A stretch of DNA of 34,069 bases from a virus. Positions within the stretch are counted from its first letter, which is position 1. Every line of letters begins with the position of its first letter. Location of the stretch: positions 1-34,069 of the IMG/VR virus record IMGVR_UViG_3300024261_000095, one strand, 5' to 3'. The translations under genes and the position numbers were made by a program. The notes below the pieces were generated by a model. It was not told the DNA's origin, made no database searches, and saw only the letters and a list, made by a program, of their open reading frames with translations. Of the stretch, positions 14,457-23,193 are shown in pieces.

Positions 14457-16217
14457 TCAATTATAATACCCCAAATATACGTTGAAATGACCACCGTTAC
14501 TTGATACATCTCTTGTCCAAGTTGAAGGCATACCATTTGAAACAGTATTACTAGCCTTTATGCTTCTTGCTGTTAAAGTTGAATTTGCAAATAATCTTGC
14601 ACTACCTGAATCATGGGCTATTGCAACTGTAATAACACCATTTGAAATATCTGTTGCTGTTAATACATAAGGTGTTGTCAAATCAATATATTGTATTCCT
14701 GCTACCATTGTAGTAGAAGCTGTTTCTGCTAATTTAGTAGCTCCTGTTGGTAATGGATTTACACCTTGATACAAACCTAATAAAACATTTCCTGCGGCTG
14801 TTCCTGCATTAATACCTATTGATACAATTTCAGCTCCTGCTGTTAATGATGATATATCAATAGCAGTTGAAAGTGTATTAGATTGGTCATACCCACCTGT
14901 TGCTGTTGCACTTTCAGCATAAGCTTGTAATGTTCCATAACCCTCTCTAGTCCAAGTAGCAGGTGTTACTGATGTTACTCCGTTGTAAAATTCAAAGTCA
15001 TCTATTGTTCCAATTAAGTTTCCTGCTGTAGTTTGATTATTAAGATTACGACAATTAAAATATCTAAGACCGACAATAGTAGATGCACAAGTTCCAGTAC
15101 CATTAACTACTGTTGTTCCTGAAAAACTGCCAGTTTGTAAAGTATATGCATAAGCTGTTGCAGAAGTTCTTTTGATTGTTACATAGTAATCTGTTCCAGT
15201 TAAAAGTGTGTAATTTTGTACATTATCTCCACCACCTGTATCATCTGCTCCATCTCTATCATGTCCATAAAAAGAAGTTCCTGTAGTATTAAAACCAATG
15301 AAATCCCTAGTTGTTGAACTTCCACTTCCTGATACACTAGATAAACCCCAATATGTATACATTACAGTAGTATTTACTGTGGTTAAATTCATCTTATATC
15401 GTATTATCCATTCAGTATCGCTTACATTTCCAACACCAAAATCATAATTAATTCCATGTGCAGTAGTTTCAGTTTTAAGGTTAAAATCAATATCATTATC
15501 GGTAATATTTACTGCTACTTTTCCAGTTCCATCTTCAACCCATACTGCATCGGCATCTCCTTGTGTTGCATAACTTGTAAAATCATCTTCAAATGTTGGT
15601 GCTAATTCAGATTCAAACCAATATCTTCTAGCAGTATCAGTTTCTACAAAGATGGAGTTGTCTTGTACGTTAGTTGGTTTGACATCTCCACTAGCAGGTA
15701 CACCCCCTGTTGATATTGTTAATACTGCATCTCTTGATGATACTGTTACCCAACTTCCTGCCTTTGTATGATTTGTCGCTTGACCTGCTCCAGAACTTGC
15801 TCTAGCCATATCAATTCCATGTGTCGAATCACCACCACTCCAAAACACACCTACTCTGTCTCCTGATACTGCTGAACCTACACCTCCACTAAATCTATAA
15901 GTTCCATAAGATGTTGTTAATGTACTAATATCTAACGAACCAAACTCACTTACCAATGTTCCAGATGAATTATAATGTCTAGCTGTCATTGTTCCAGTTA
16001 AGGCACTACTGCTACTACCTTTTTTTAATTTTATATCTATAACATTTACATCACCACTACTTGCAACTTCTTGTCCTGCAAAATCTCTAGCTGCATCTAA
16101 TGGTTCTGTATCTACAATAGATGCTGAAATATTATCAAATAATCCAGTAACAACTGGGGTTGATGCTGTATATTCTAATCCACTTAACCTCTTTGAATCT
16201 AAATATTTAATCGTCAT
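14457..16217 (-). CDS. Modular tail fibre with lectin-like domain
   Basis: About 586 residues. It begins MTIKYLDSKRLSG, aligned with the starts of two other fibre proteins, then has a beta domain like that of the 222-residue protein (about residues 20-170), the motif VQDNSIFVETDTARRYW, a concanavalin/LamG-like segment (about 205-405, ending IDDFEFYNGVTSV), and a second beta domain to the C-terminus. The frame also contains an ATG at 16235, but 16217 matches the paralogues and is 24 nt from a TATA-like CTTTAATAAT. The domain mixture indicates recombination between fibre genes. It probably binds host surface glycans or proteins. Confidence 0.75.
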   Translation of the reverse strand: MTIKYLDSKRLSGLEYTASTPVVTGLFDNISASIVDTEPLDAARDFAGQEVASSGDVNVIDIKLKKGSSSSALTGTMTARHYNSSGTLVSEFGSLDISTLTTSYGTYRFSGGVGSAVSGDRVGVFWSGGDSTHGIDMARASSGAGQATNHTKAGSWVTVSSRDAVLTISTGGVPASGDVKPTNVQDNSIFVETDTARRYWFESELAPTFEDDFTSYATQGDADAVWVEDGTGKVAVNITDNDIDFNLKTETTAHGINYDFGVGNVSDTEWIIRYKMNLTTVNTTVMYTYWGLSSVSGSGSSTTRDFIGFNTTGTSFYGHDRDGADDTGGGDNVQNYTLLTGTDYYVTIKRTSATAYAYTLQTGSFSGTTVVNGTGTCASTIVGLRYFNCRNLNNQTTAGNLIGTIDDFEFYNGVTSVTPATWTREGYGTLQAYAESATATGGYDQSNTLSTAIDISSLTAGAEIVSIGINAGTAAGNVLLGLYQGVNPLPTGATKLAETASTTMVAGIQYIDLTTPYVLTATDISNGVITVAIAHDSGSARLFANSTLTARSIKASNTVSNGMPSTWTRDVSSNGGHFNVYLGYYN

Positions 16218-16240
16218 ACTATACACTTTCCCCATAACTG

Positions 16241-16250
16241 ATTATTAAAG
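16241..16250 (-). promoter_or_regulatory. TATA-like box for the modular fibre gene
   Basis: Minus-strand CTTTAATAAT, 24 nt before the ATG at 16217. This spacing supports 16217 over 16235 as the start. Confidence 0.42.
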
Positions 16251-16268
16251 TTGTCATGTTTGATGTGG

Positions 16269-17945
16269 TCATGTTCCTATCTCCTGCCAACCTTGTACTA
16301 CCATTGATGTTACTCCGTTGTAGATTTTAATGTTGTCAATTTTTAATGTTCCTTGATTTCCACTACTAATCCTTCCACCAAATCCATATACGTAATTCAA
16401 TCCTGTACAGTTTGAAGGAATTGTCACAGTGATTGGTGATAATCCAAATGGTGACGTCATGGCTTCATCATCAAAAAGTTCAAGAGTTGCCTGTGTTGAA
16501 GATATTCGTTTGAGCCTTCCCCACCAAGTCACTGTACTGCCATCTGAAATATGTGTTTCGTTTGCAATTTCACCTGTATTAGCAGTTCCATTTACAGCAT
16601 ATGTGTTAGAACCTGCTTGTACAACAATAGTACAAGGACTACCTGCCGCATCTCGGTCAACACTAAAGTACATTCCAATAAAATTCTTTGAACCTGAACT
16701 TGATAATACAACACCATCTGATAAACCAAATCCTCCAAACACATTATTACTATCATTAACTGATTCTCTAAAGAAAGTAGTTTTAAACGTCACCAACCAT
16801 TTTTCATCATCAACTTCTGTTATTGTTCTACCACCACCTGCTACATCTGCATTTCCAGAATCATCAAGATACCACCAACCATTTGCAGTATCTACATTTA
16901 CATTTGGAGCATCATCTGTAAAACTATCTTGTGTTGTAAAATCAGTTTCATATGCTATTGGTGTTGCAGGTACAAGTGAATACATCTTTCGTGTATCGGT
17001 TTCTTCAAATCTGCTTCCTACTTGGGCATTAGTTGGTTTGACACCTGTTGTGGTTGTTGATGGTGTGGTTATTGTTCCACCTGTTGCAGTAATACTTCCA
17101 TCATTTAAATAACTAATAATTACAACACCTTGACCACCAGCAAGTCCAATATTTGTAGATGTTGCTCCACCTGAACCTCCACCACCGCCACCAGAACCTG
17201 TGTTGGCTAAACCTGCTGTACCTCCACCGATACCGCCAAAACCACCATTACCACCTATTGATGAACCACCAATTCCTCCTACTGCTGACACTCTTCCACC
17301 ACCGCCACCAGCTGCATAAAATGTTAATGTACCATTAATTGAATCACTTTTACCATCTCCACCATTGCCTCCATCTTGTACATTTCCTGCTGTTCCTGTA
17401 CTTCCTGCACCTCCGCCACCTCCACCAGCGGCTGCTGTTGCTTTACTTCCACCTTGACCACCAGTGTTACCAAATCCAACTGCATTTGATGACCCCCCAG
17501 CAGAACCAGTATTATCTCCTGAACCTCCACCACCTGATGCACCTGTTCCACCAGCAGAACTAGTATTACCATTTCTACCACCTCCTCCACCACCAGATGA
17601 ATTTCCATTATATGATGATGAACCACCACCATTACCATTAGTTGCAGAAGCAACTTGAGACCCACCGTTTCCTATAACAACTGAGCCAGAAGATAATGTT
17701 TGATTAGTAAATTTTCTAAAATCTCCAGCTCCACCTCCACCACCTGAACCATAATTTCCTCCAGCTGCTCCACCACCAGAACCACCACCGCCAATTATTA
17801 AAACATCACCACTACCACTACCAGCAGTAATTGTAAAAGTACCAGTTGAATTGAATGTATGAACTTTATATCCTGTAGGTGTTATGGTGGTTTCGTCAGT
17901 TGATAATCCTTGAATCCTTCTACCTGCGTGATATGTAATAGCCAT
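16269..17945 (-). CDS. Gly-rich tail adhesin with lectin-like C-terminus
   Basis: A 558-residue protein starting MAITYHAGRRIQG. Residues about 28-290 form a glycine-rich adhesin: strands such as YKVHTFNSTGTFTIT and GDVLIIGGGGSGGG followed by long G-rich loops. The family is known from phage tail tips, where poly-Gly loops bind the receptor. The hinge AQVGSRFEETDTRKMYS is followed by a concanavalin-like domain (about 330-550) ending in IDNIKIYNGVTSM, homologous to the same domain in the adjacent fibre gene. No clear promoter is seen; it follows the upstream fibre gene by 16 nt. Confidence 0.78.
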   Translation of the reverse strand: MAITYHAGRRIQGLSTDETTITPTGYKVHTFNSTGTFTITAGSGSGDVLIIGGGGSGGGAAGGNYGSGGGGGAGDFRKFTNQTLSSGSVVIGNGGSQVASATNGNGGGSSSYNGNSSGGGGGGRNGNTSSAGGTGASGGGGSGDNTGSAGGSSNAVGFGNTGGQGGSKATAAAGGGGGGAGSTGTAGNVQDGGNGGDGKSDSINGTLTFYAAGGGGGRVSAVGGIGGSSIGGNGGFGGIGGGTAGLANTGSGGGGGGSGGATSTNIGLAGGQGVVIISYLNDGSITATGGTITTPSTTTTGVKPTNAQVGSRFEETDTRKMYSLVPATPIAYETDFTTQDSFTDDAPNVNVDTANGWWYLDDSGNADVAGGGRTITEVDDEKWLVTFKTTFFRESVNDSNNVFGGFGLSDGVVLSSSGSKNFIGMYFSVDRDAAGSPCTIVVQAGSNTYAVNGTANTGEIANETHISDGSTVTWWGRLKRISSTQATLELFDDEAMTSPFGLSPITVTIPSNCTGLNYVYGFGGRISSGNQGTLKIDNIKIYNGVTSMVVQGWQEIGT

Positions 17946-17961
17946 CAGTCAATCATTCCAC

Positions 17962-18792
17962 CTATGCAATTTGCACAACCTGTGAAGATCCGTTTTTCCA
18001 CAAAGTTATAAATAATCCATCATTATTGGTATCAATCTTTCTTACAAACATGTATGCAGTTGCGTTTTGTGTTGCGGCTGATGGCGTATAATTAACTGCT
18101 TGAACAGTACCGTCAATTTCTGGAGCCATTCCACCACCACTTGCTGCTACCCATGATGGTGCTGATGCAGAAGTTGCGAATGTTAGTACTTCTCCTGCTG
18201 GAGTTGTAGGTTTGGCTAATTTAACCCAGTTAGTTCCATTATAATAAAGAGTGTCACCTGTTGCTTGTCCACTTACACTTACGTCAGTTAAATCGTCAAA
18301 TGCTGCCACTGTGCTTGCTGCCTTCCATATGGCGTTGCCAGTTGATGTATCTTTAGTTAAAACATGTTCGTTAGTTGCAGCTGAAACTGCTGATAAGGAA
18401 TTGATTGCATTTTGTGCTGTTGTTGCTCCACTTCCACCTTGTGCGATTGCCACTGTTGACAGTTTGGCTGAAGCGATAGAACCTGCTAACTGTCCACTTG
18501 TAATTCCTGCCGTTGCTGATAATTCTGCTGTTGTAATTGTTCCAGTTAATCTTGCTAATGGCAATGTGCCAGATGTTATGTTAGATGCACTTGTCGTGTC
18601 AGTTGTTGCACTTGTAGCCAAACCTGTTATATTTGTATGTGGTACAGTGATTTTGGTAGTCGTATGAGTACCAATCATTGTATCCGTAATTGTATTAGTT
18701 CCTATAGTATGATCATCATTCCACTCATCTGAGCCTACTGGGGAAGTACCATCATCAGGTACGGTTACGACTTTAGTGTGGGTAATTGCCAT
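17962..18792 (-). CDS. Tail fibre protein with trimeric-repeat character
   Basis: A 276-residue Thr/Ala/Ser-rich protein. It begins MAITHTKVVTVPDDGTSPVG and continues with repeats such as NITSGTLPLARLTGTITT and AGITSGQLAGSIASAKL, then QGGSGATTAQNAINSLSAV, a motif common in phage tail fibres just before the distal domain. The C-terminal 60 residues look like a small globular tip. A TATA box lies 23 nt before the ATG, so it heads a fibre transcript that includes the Gly-rich adhesin downstream. Confidence 0.74.
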   Translation of the reverse strand: MAITHTKVVTVPDDGTSPVGSDEWNDDHTIGTNTITDTMIGTHTTTKITVPHTNITGLATSATTDTTSASNITSGTLPLARLTGTITTAELSATAGITSGQLAGSIASAKLSTVAIAQGGSGATTAQNAINSLSAVSAATNEHVLTKDTSTGNAIWKAASTVAAFDDLTDVSVSGQATGDTLYYNGTNWVKLAKPTTPAGEVLTFATSASAPSWVAASGGGMAPEIDGTVQAVNYTPSAATQNATAYMFVRKIDTNNDGLFITLWKNGSSQVVQIA

Positions 18793-18814
18793 TATCTAAC
18801 ATTTACTCCTATTA

Positions 18815-18824
18815 GATATAAAGT
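18815..18824 (-). promoter_or_regulatory. TATA box for the fibre transcript
   Basis: Minus-strand ACTTTATATC, 23 nt before the ATG at 18792, in the gap after the 34-residue zinc-ribbon gene. Confidence 0.58.
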
Positions 18825-18835
18825 TTACTCATTAG

Positions 18836-18940
18836 TCATTCAAATATGCTTCCACATTTTACGCATACGGCATGTTTGTCGTATGTTTCTGCCACGAAAA
18901 ACTTCCAGTGACAGCATGGACATTCCTTGTTATAGTTCAT
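18836..18940 (-). CDS. Mini zinc ribbon (34 aa)
   Basis: A 34-codon frame starting MNYNKECPCCHWKFFVAE with CPCC and a second pair CVKC near the end, the minimal four-Cys layout of a zinc ribbon. Its ATG lies within the last codons of the halogenase gene (11-nt overlap), with a GGAGG sequence just upstream (spacing 5-6 nt), so it is probably translated with it. Its function is unknown; it may be a small partner or an independent DNA/RNA-binding peptide. Confidence 0.62.
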   Translation of the reverse strand: MNYNKECPCCHWKFFVAETYDKHAVCVKCGSIFE

Positions 18941-20480
18941 TATACACCTCCTTTTTTAGATATTCATGTAATGTAGGTGAGTCTTTTACCACATCATTCC
19001 AATACTTTTTACGGTCATCAAGTGCCTTTATTGATACCATGTATGGAGTATAATCAACTTCTTCTGATTTATTTCCATACCGTAATGTATTTTCACTTAG
19101 AGGGAAATATCCATATCCTGCACTAATACAATTAATTCCACTTTGTTCATCAAATCTAAAATTATACATCTTATCTATAATATGGTCTCTGAATCCATGA
19201 TGTTGTGTAGGAGATAAATCCCTTATTCCTTTCTCATATTCTCTATCGAGGTTATCCTTCCAATATGGAGTGTCATCTCTTTCTCCTAATGCGTAGTGCA
19301 TGGAAACAAATTCAGCCCAGTTATGGAAAGTGTTTCTACAAGTGTAATTATACACATCTCTATCCCATTGTGAGATATTATCTCTTTCAAACATTCTAGT
19401 AAGATATGACAAAAATTCATGTACTGTGTATAATCCATTACTTTCTAATGGCTCAATGAATCCTGCTGATAATCCTATTGCTACAACGTTCTTTACAAAT
19501 AACTTTTCGTGAATACCTATTTTCATTTTAATGTTGGTAAACTCACAATCATCTATGTCATGTTTATTTTTCTTTAGATGTTTCTTAAACTCTGCCAGTG
19601 CCTTTTCATCTGTTGTGTATTTATCAGAGTAAACATAACCTGTTCCTATCTTAGACCAAAGTGGTATATTCCATACCCACCCGTTTTTCAGGGCAGTTGC
19701 ATTGGTCACTCCTTCAAGTTGTTTCTCTTTATCTGTATATTCCACATGAGTTGCCCATGCCTTGTTGTTAGGTATAATATCACTATATGGTATGAACGGT
19801 TCACCCATTGTTTCTCCAAGTAATAGAGATTTGAATCCTGTACAATCTACGAATAAGTCTCCTGTGATAACATCACCATTATCCAATGTTAATGACTCTA
19901 TACCATCATCATTTGTTTTAATTTCCTTAACATTTGATTTGATATGATTTACTTTTGGTAGACAAATATTATCTCTTAACCATAGAGCAAACTTTGTTGC
20001 ATCAAAGTGAAATGCTGTACCCTTTTTAAAATCAAAAATACCTAATTCTTTACCTTTGTAGACTTTATTATTATTTACCATAGCCATTATTGGATAGTAT
20101 GAATCTGCATAATCTGTATTTGGTGTTTTTGGATTTATTAATTTCTTGAAATACCATAGATTGAATCTATTATCATCTATTGGTTCTGGCTGACTAAATG
20201 GGTATTCAACTCTACCTGAATTAATTTTATTGAAATTTGTAAATCGTATGGTAAATTTGTAACTTGCATCCGTATACTTCATGAAATCTTCATCTTTTAT
20301 TTTAACTAGAGACAACCATTGTCTAAATTGTACTATAGTTGATTCTCCTACTCCTACTGTTTTGATATTAGGTGATTCAATTAGGGTGATTTTCTTTTTA
20401 GGAAATAGTCTAACAAACGTTGTTGCTGTCATCCATCCTGCCGTACCTCCACCTACAATTACAATATTATTTACTCTCAA
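18930..20480 (-). CDS. Flavin-dependent tryptophan halogenase family protein
   Basis: A 516-residue protein with the complete family signature: FAD-binding GGGTAGW (10-16), the catalytic Lys in DASYKF (K75), the W-x-W-x-I-P motif (WVWNIP, 268-273), and the Glu and chloride-site sequence EPLESNG (343-349). These enzymes use FADH2, oxygen and halide to halogenate tryptophan or related aromatic substrates. Relatives occur in marine phages. The substrate cannot be told, and no flavin reductase is in the window, so the host would have to supply FADH2. The only available start is TTG at 20480; an upstream in-frame stop excludes an earlier one. It lies among tail-fibre genes, where it might modify a virion or host protein; that is inference. 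Confidence 0.92.
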   Translation of the reverse strand: MRVNNIVIVGGGTAGWMTATTFVRLFPKKKITLIESPNIKTVGVGESTIVQFRQWLSLVKIKDEDFMKYTDASYKFTIRFTNFNKINSGRVEYPFSQPEPIDDNRFNLWYFKKLINPKTPNTDYADSYYPIMAMVNNNKVYKGKELGIFDFKKGTAFHFDATKFALWLRDNICLPKVNHIKSNVKEIKTNDDGIESLTLDNGDVITGDLFVDCTGFKSLLLGETMGEPFIPYSDIIPNNKAWATHVEYTDKEKQLEGVTNATALKNGWVWNIPLWSKIGTGYVYSDKYTTDEKALAEFKKHLKKNKHDIDDCEFTNIKMKIGIHEKLFVKNVVAIGLSAGFIEPLESNGLYTVHEFLSYLTRMFERDNISQWDRDVYNYTCRNTFHNWAEFVSMHYALGERDDTPYWKDNLDREYEKGIRDLSPTQHHGFRDHIIDKMYNFRFDEQSGINCISAGYGYFPLSENTLRYGNKSEEVDYTPYMVSIKALDDRKKYWNDVVKDSPTLHEYLKKEVYNEL

Positions 20481-20494
20481 ACTTCCTCGACAAT

Positions 20495-20520
20495 ATTATA
20501 TAATTAATAAGTTATATATT
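20495..20520 (-). promoter_or_regulatory. A-T-rich promoter region for the halogenase gene
   Basis: Two TATA-like boxes, ATTATATAAT (20495-20504) and AATATATAAC (20511-20520), precede the TTG start by 15 and 31 nt. Neither has the usual spacing, so the transcription start is uncertain. Confidence 0.42.
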
Positions 20521-20524
20521 ACTC

Positions 20525-20875
20525 TTATGGCATTTCTGATTCTATCCAAGATAGATTTTCTTCATTCCATGAATATTGTTTACCATCATCTGGATAAGGT
20601 GTTGGTGGTTCATATAAACATGATTCTTCATTTAATATCCACGATGGGAACGGTGAATCATCAATAAATGCATCTCTAATTTTATCATAACCCATTCCTA
20701 TCCCTGCAAAATTCTTTCTAAGTGGGATGCCACCTTCTCTTTTATTAACTCCTCCGTATGTATTATAGCTTGTTTGAATCCATTGTGTTGAATTATCCAA
20801 AGTATCTATAAATTCCTGTTCAGCAACTATTACTCTAGTTACTATTCCATTAATTACTTCTGCGAAATGACTCAT
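20525..20875 (-). CDS. Marine-phage-type tail-region protein
   Basis: A 116-residue protein starting MSHFAEVINGIVTRVIVAEQ, with TSYNTYGGVN, GGIPLRKNFAGIGMGYD, FPSWILNEESCLYEPP and YSWNEENLSW. This series of motifs is recognisable from a small protein encoded beside tail-fibre genes in many marine phages; its molecular role is not established. The start at 20875 overlaps the stop of the Gly-rich adhesin gene by ATGA; an upstream extension to 20935 is unlikely. Its neighbours, an adhesin and the halogenase, suggest an exchanged tail cassette. Confidence 0.78.
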   Translation of the reverse strand: MSHFAEVINGIVTRVIVAEQEFIDTLDNSTQWIQTSYNTYGGVNKREGGIPLRKNFAGIGMGYDKIRDAFIDDSPFPSWILNEESCLYEPPTPYPDDGKQYSWNEENLSWIESEMP

Positions 20876-21954
20876 ACTGCGTGTCTCACTATCATTACAC
20901 CGCTTCCACCAGAACCTCCTGTTGTGGTATACCAAGCTCCACTTCCTCCTCCTCCTCCAGTATTTGCTCCTCCAGCTCCTCCATTTTGGTTATATTGGGC
21001 GGTACCATGAGCAGCAGTATTAGATGTATTTCCTCCACTATTTCTTCCATTTCCACCTGTTTTTAAAGTTGTACTATTATGTGCTCCTCCAGCTCCTCCG
21101 CCTCCGTTTCCACCGTTTGAACCATGAGATCCAACATCATGACCACTTCCTCCACCGCCTCCTCCATAATGGTATGTTGATGGGAATGATGATATTTCTA
21201 CTCCTACTGCGGCTGTTTGAATTACACCTTTTGCTGTATTAACACCTATACCTCCAGCTCCTCCTCCACTTCCTCCACTCCAATGCATAGTTCCATATGA
21301 TGAAGATCCTCCATTATGTCCACCATGAGCCGTACCTGTAACACCTGCTGGGAATGTTGGAGATGTTCCTGTACCTCCAACATAAGTTCCAGTTATCCAT
21401 CCCATAAATCCACCTCCACCGTTTGCACCATTCCCACCTATATGAGAACCATAACTGGGTGCGGCTGAAGAATGATTTCCACCACCGCCTCCTCCGCCTC
21501 CAGTTGCGTTTATCTTTGTAGGTGTATGATTTATTTCAAATGTTGAAGGATTTCCAGTTTGACTATTACCAGCTGTGGTTGCATATGCACCTCCACCACC
21601 TACTATAACCTGATACCCAGTAGAATTACTTTCAGCCAATGTAAATGAATTTGATTTTAATATTCCACCTGCTCCGCCACCTCCTCCGCCACCTCCTAAT
21701 TTCTGTGTTCCTCCTCCTCCACCTACTGCTAACACCTCAACATCTACATCCCCTCCTGTAACTATAACATATCCACTAGATAGAAATTCTAAATATCTAT
21801 ATCCACCTGAATTTGCAGTATCTATAACTGAACTTCCTGTGTATGTTACTACTCCAGCTCCTCCACCAGCAGCTCCAACAAATCCAACATTGAACAAATC
21901 CATTGGTTTTTTTAGAATATGATTCTTTTTAATTAAACTGTCTCTATGGGACAT
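20872..21954 (-). CDS. Second Gly-rich tail adhesin
   Basis: A 360-residue protein, strongly Gly/Ser/Thr/His-rich. After a short polar N-terminus it repeats strands such as YRYLEFLSSGYVIVTGGDVD and VEVLAVGGGGGTQ, separated by loops of G-G-G-G. The C-terminus is GSGVMIVRHAV. The arrangement matches phage glycine-rich adhesins that determine receptor choice. It differs from the other Gly-rich protein in lacking a lectin-like domain. The ATG at 21954 follows the previous stop by a few bases; an internal Met (PMDLFNVGF) is another possible start. Confidence 0.78.
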   Translation of the reverse strand: MSHRDSLIKKNHILKKPMDLFNVGFVGAAGGGAGVVTYTGSSVIDTANSGGYRYLEFLSSGYVIVTGGDVDVEVLAVGGGGGTQKLGGGGGGGGAGGILKSNSFTLAESNSTGYQVIVGGGGAYATTAGNSQTGNPSTFEINHTPTKINATGGGGGGGGNHSSAAPSYGSHIGGNGANGGGGFMGWITGTYVGGTGTSPTFPAGVTGTAHGGHNGGSSSYGTMHWSGGSGGGAGGIGVNTAKGVIQTAAVGVEISSFPSTYHYGGGGGGSGHDVGSHGSNGGNGGGGAGGAHNSTTLKTGGNGRNSGGNTSNTAAHGTAQYNQNGGAGGANTGGGGGSGAWYTTTGGSGGSGVMIVRHAV

Positions 21955-21958
21955 AAGG

Positions 21959-23062
21959 TCATGCCTCTACTGCGTATGCGGCTACTATGTCTGTCTCGGC
22001 TGTTCCGAAACAGGTTAAGGTTAGGATTGCTGTCTTACTTGCGGCAATATCTGTAGGTGCTGTTCCAACTATTTTCCAACTTGCGTTTAATGTTAGGTTT
22101 TGTAATGTTGCATCATTTACCAATCTGATTGTTTTTGAACGACCAACTGCTTTGTTACTAGAAGTGTTAAATGTTATTGCGGTACTTCCTGATAAAGCCC
22201 AACTTTCTAACTGGTCTGTGTTAAAGTCCAATGTTCTAGCACCTGATACACTTGCGGTTGATGTTAAATCATGTACTAAGTTTTGAATGTTATCTATATT
22301 ATTTCCTGCTACATCTACTGCTGCTGTGGTGACTGTTCCTGTAAATGTAGGACTAGCTAGTGGAGATTTTAATGCTAAATCTGATACAAGTGAAACTACT
22401 CCAGCTTGTGGTAATCCAGTACATGATGTTAATGTTCCTGCTGAAGGTGTTCCAATATCAGGTGTTGTTAAAGTTAATCCTGCTATAGTTGCATTGGTTG
22501 ATCCTGATGCTATTGATGTACTACCTATTGTTGGAGCTGCATAAGGTGTTGCTGTTGCTCCATCTGCTCCAAATTCATACCAGTAATTACCTCTTCTAAT
22601 GAGCATAATTGGTACTCCGTCATGGACTAGTGTAGCCCCACCACTTAGTTGTGTTTTAATATGTCCATTTGCTGATGGTGTTATATCTGATATTGTTATT
22701 GTATCCCCTGCCGTTCCTTTGTACAGATATACTATGTCATTTTCATTGGTATCAGTAATGTCAATTTTTACTATTGCATCTGTTGTAGTGACACCTTCAC
22801 ATTCTACTTCAATGAGTGTTGATTGTTTGGAATAAGTGTTACCGTCATCTTCTACAAATGTTGTAGTGTCATCTTTTGTGTATATTACTCCACTTGAATC
22901 TAACGTGGCTGTGATTTTAGTAAAACCTAATATTGCTTGGTCATGAGGATCTTGGTTCCAATGACTTGTTCTTACTGGTACACTGGTGTCATCTGGATAT
23001 GTTGTTTCATTGACACGGTTTTGATTACGACCATATGCTATTCTTTTACCATTAGAAACCAT
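21959..23062 (-). CDS. Tail fibre protein
   Basis: A 367-residue protein starting MVSNGKRIAYGRNQNRVNET. The N-terminal part includes PDDTSVPVRTSHWNQDPHDQ, related in sense to the N-terminus of the 276-residue fibre (PDDGTSPVGSDEWNDDH), suggesting a shared attachment domain. The middle is beta-rich and the distal part carries SPLASPTFTGTVTTAAVDV, a common tail-fibre motif before the tip, followed by a globular domain (about 265-367). It follows a 41-residue gene by one base. A receptor-binding or fibre-shaft role is inferred. Confidence 0.74.
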   Translation of the reverse strand: MVSNGKRIAYGRNQNRVNETTYPDDTSVPVRTSHWNQDPHDQAILGFTKITATLDSSGVIYTKDDTTTFVEDDGNTYSKQSTLIEVECEGVTTTDAIVKIDITDTNENDIVYLYKGTAGDTITISDITPSANGHIKTQLSGGATLVHDGVPIMLIRRGNYWYEFGADGATATPYAAPTIGSTSIASGSTNATIAGLTLTTPDIGTPSAGTLTSCTGLPQAGVVSLVSDLALKSPLASPTFTGTVTTAAVDVAGNNIDNIQNLVHDLTSTASVSGARTLDFNTDQLESWALSGSTAITFNTSSNKAVGRSKTIRLVNDATLQNLTLNASWKIVGTAPTDIAASKTAILTLTCFGTAETDIVAAYAVEA

Positions 23063-23063
23063 G

Positions 23064-23189
23064 TTACTTTCCTAGCACCACGCTTACTTGTTCACTGGTA
23101 TGAATTTTGGAATTAGCACTGTCTTGTGGTCTGTGACCAATCTTTTCTAAGAGTTTGAATAAACCACCAATACTTAGCCTTCTAGGCAT
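23064..23189 (-). CDS. Small basic protein (41 aa)
   Basis: A 41-codon frame starting MPRRLSIGGLFKLLEKIGHR and ending VSVVLGK, placed between two tail genes with a four-base gap to one and one base to the other. AAGGAG lies 9 nt before the ATG, one of few good ribosome-binding sites in the window. The N-terminal half may form an amphipathic basic helix. Its function is unknown. Confidence 0.58.
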   Translation of the reverse strand: MPRRLSIGGLFKLLEKIGHRPQDSANSKIHTSEQVSVVLGK

Positions 23190-23193
23190 AAGG

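Noticed and set aside
14389-14460. 23-residue frame starting TTG between two fibre genes
   Set aside because: It overlaps the previous stop but contains a TATA-like box for the next gene, uses a TTG start and has no motif; too weak to call.
16235-16270. 17-residue frame starting MTTSNMTTLI just before the modular fibre gene
   Set aside because: It lies over the proposed promoter and TATA box; more likely chance than an upstream peptide.
16429-17112. 227-codon plus-strand frame opposite the Gly-rich adhesin
   Set aside because: Product lacks any recognisable fold and the opposite strand has a clear domain architecture.
17324-17665. Minus-strand frame rich in Leu, Val and His within the Gly-rich adhesin
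   Set aside because: It is the frame-shifted reading of poly-Gly codons (GGT/GGA); the composition is an artefact of the repeat.
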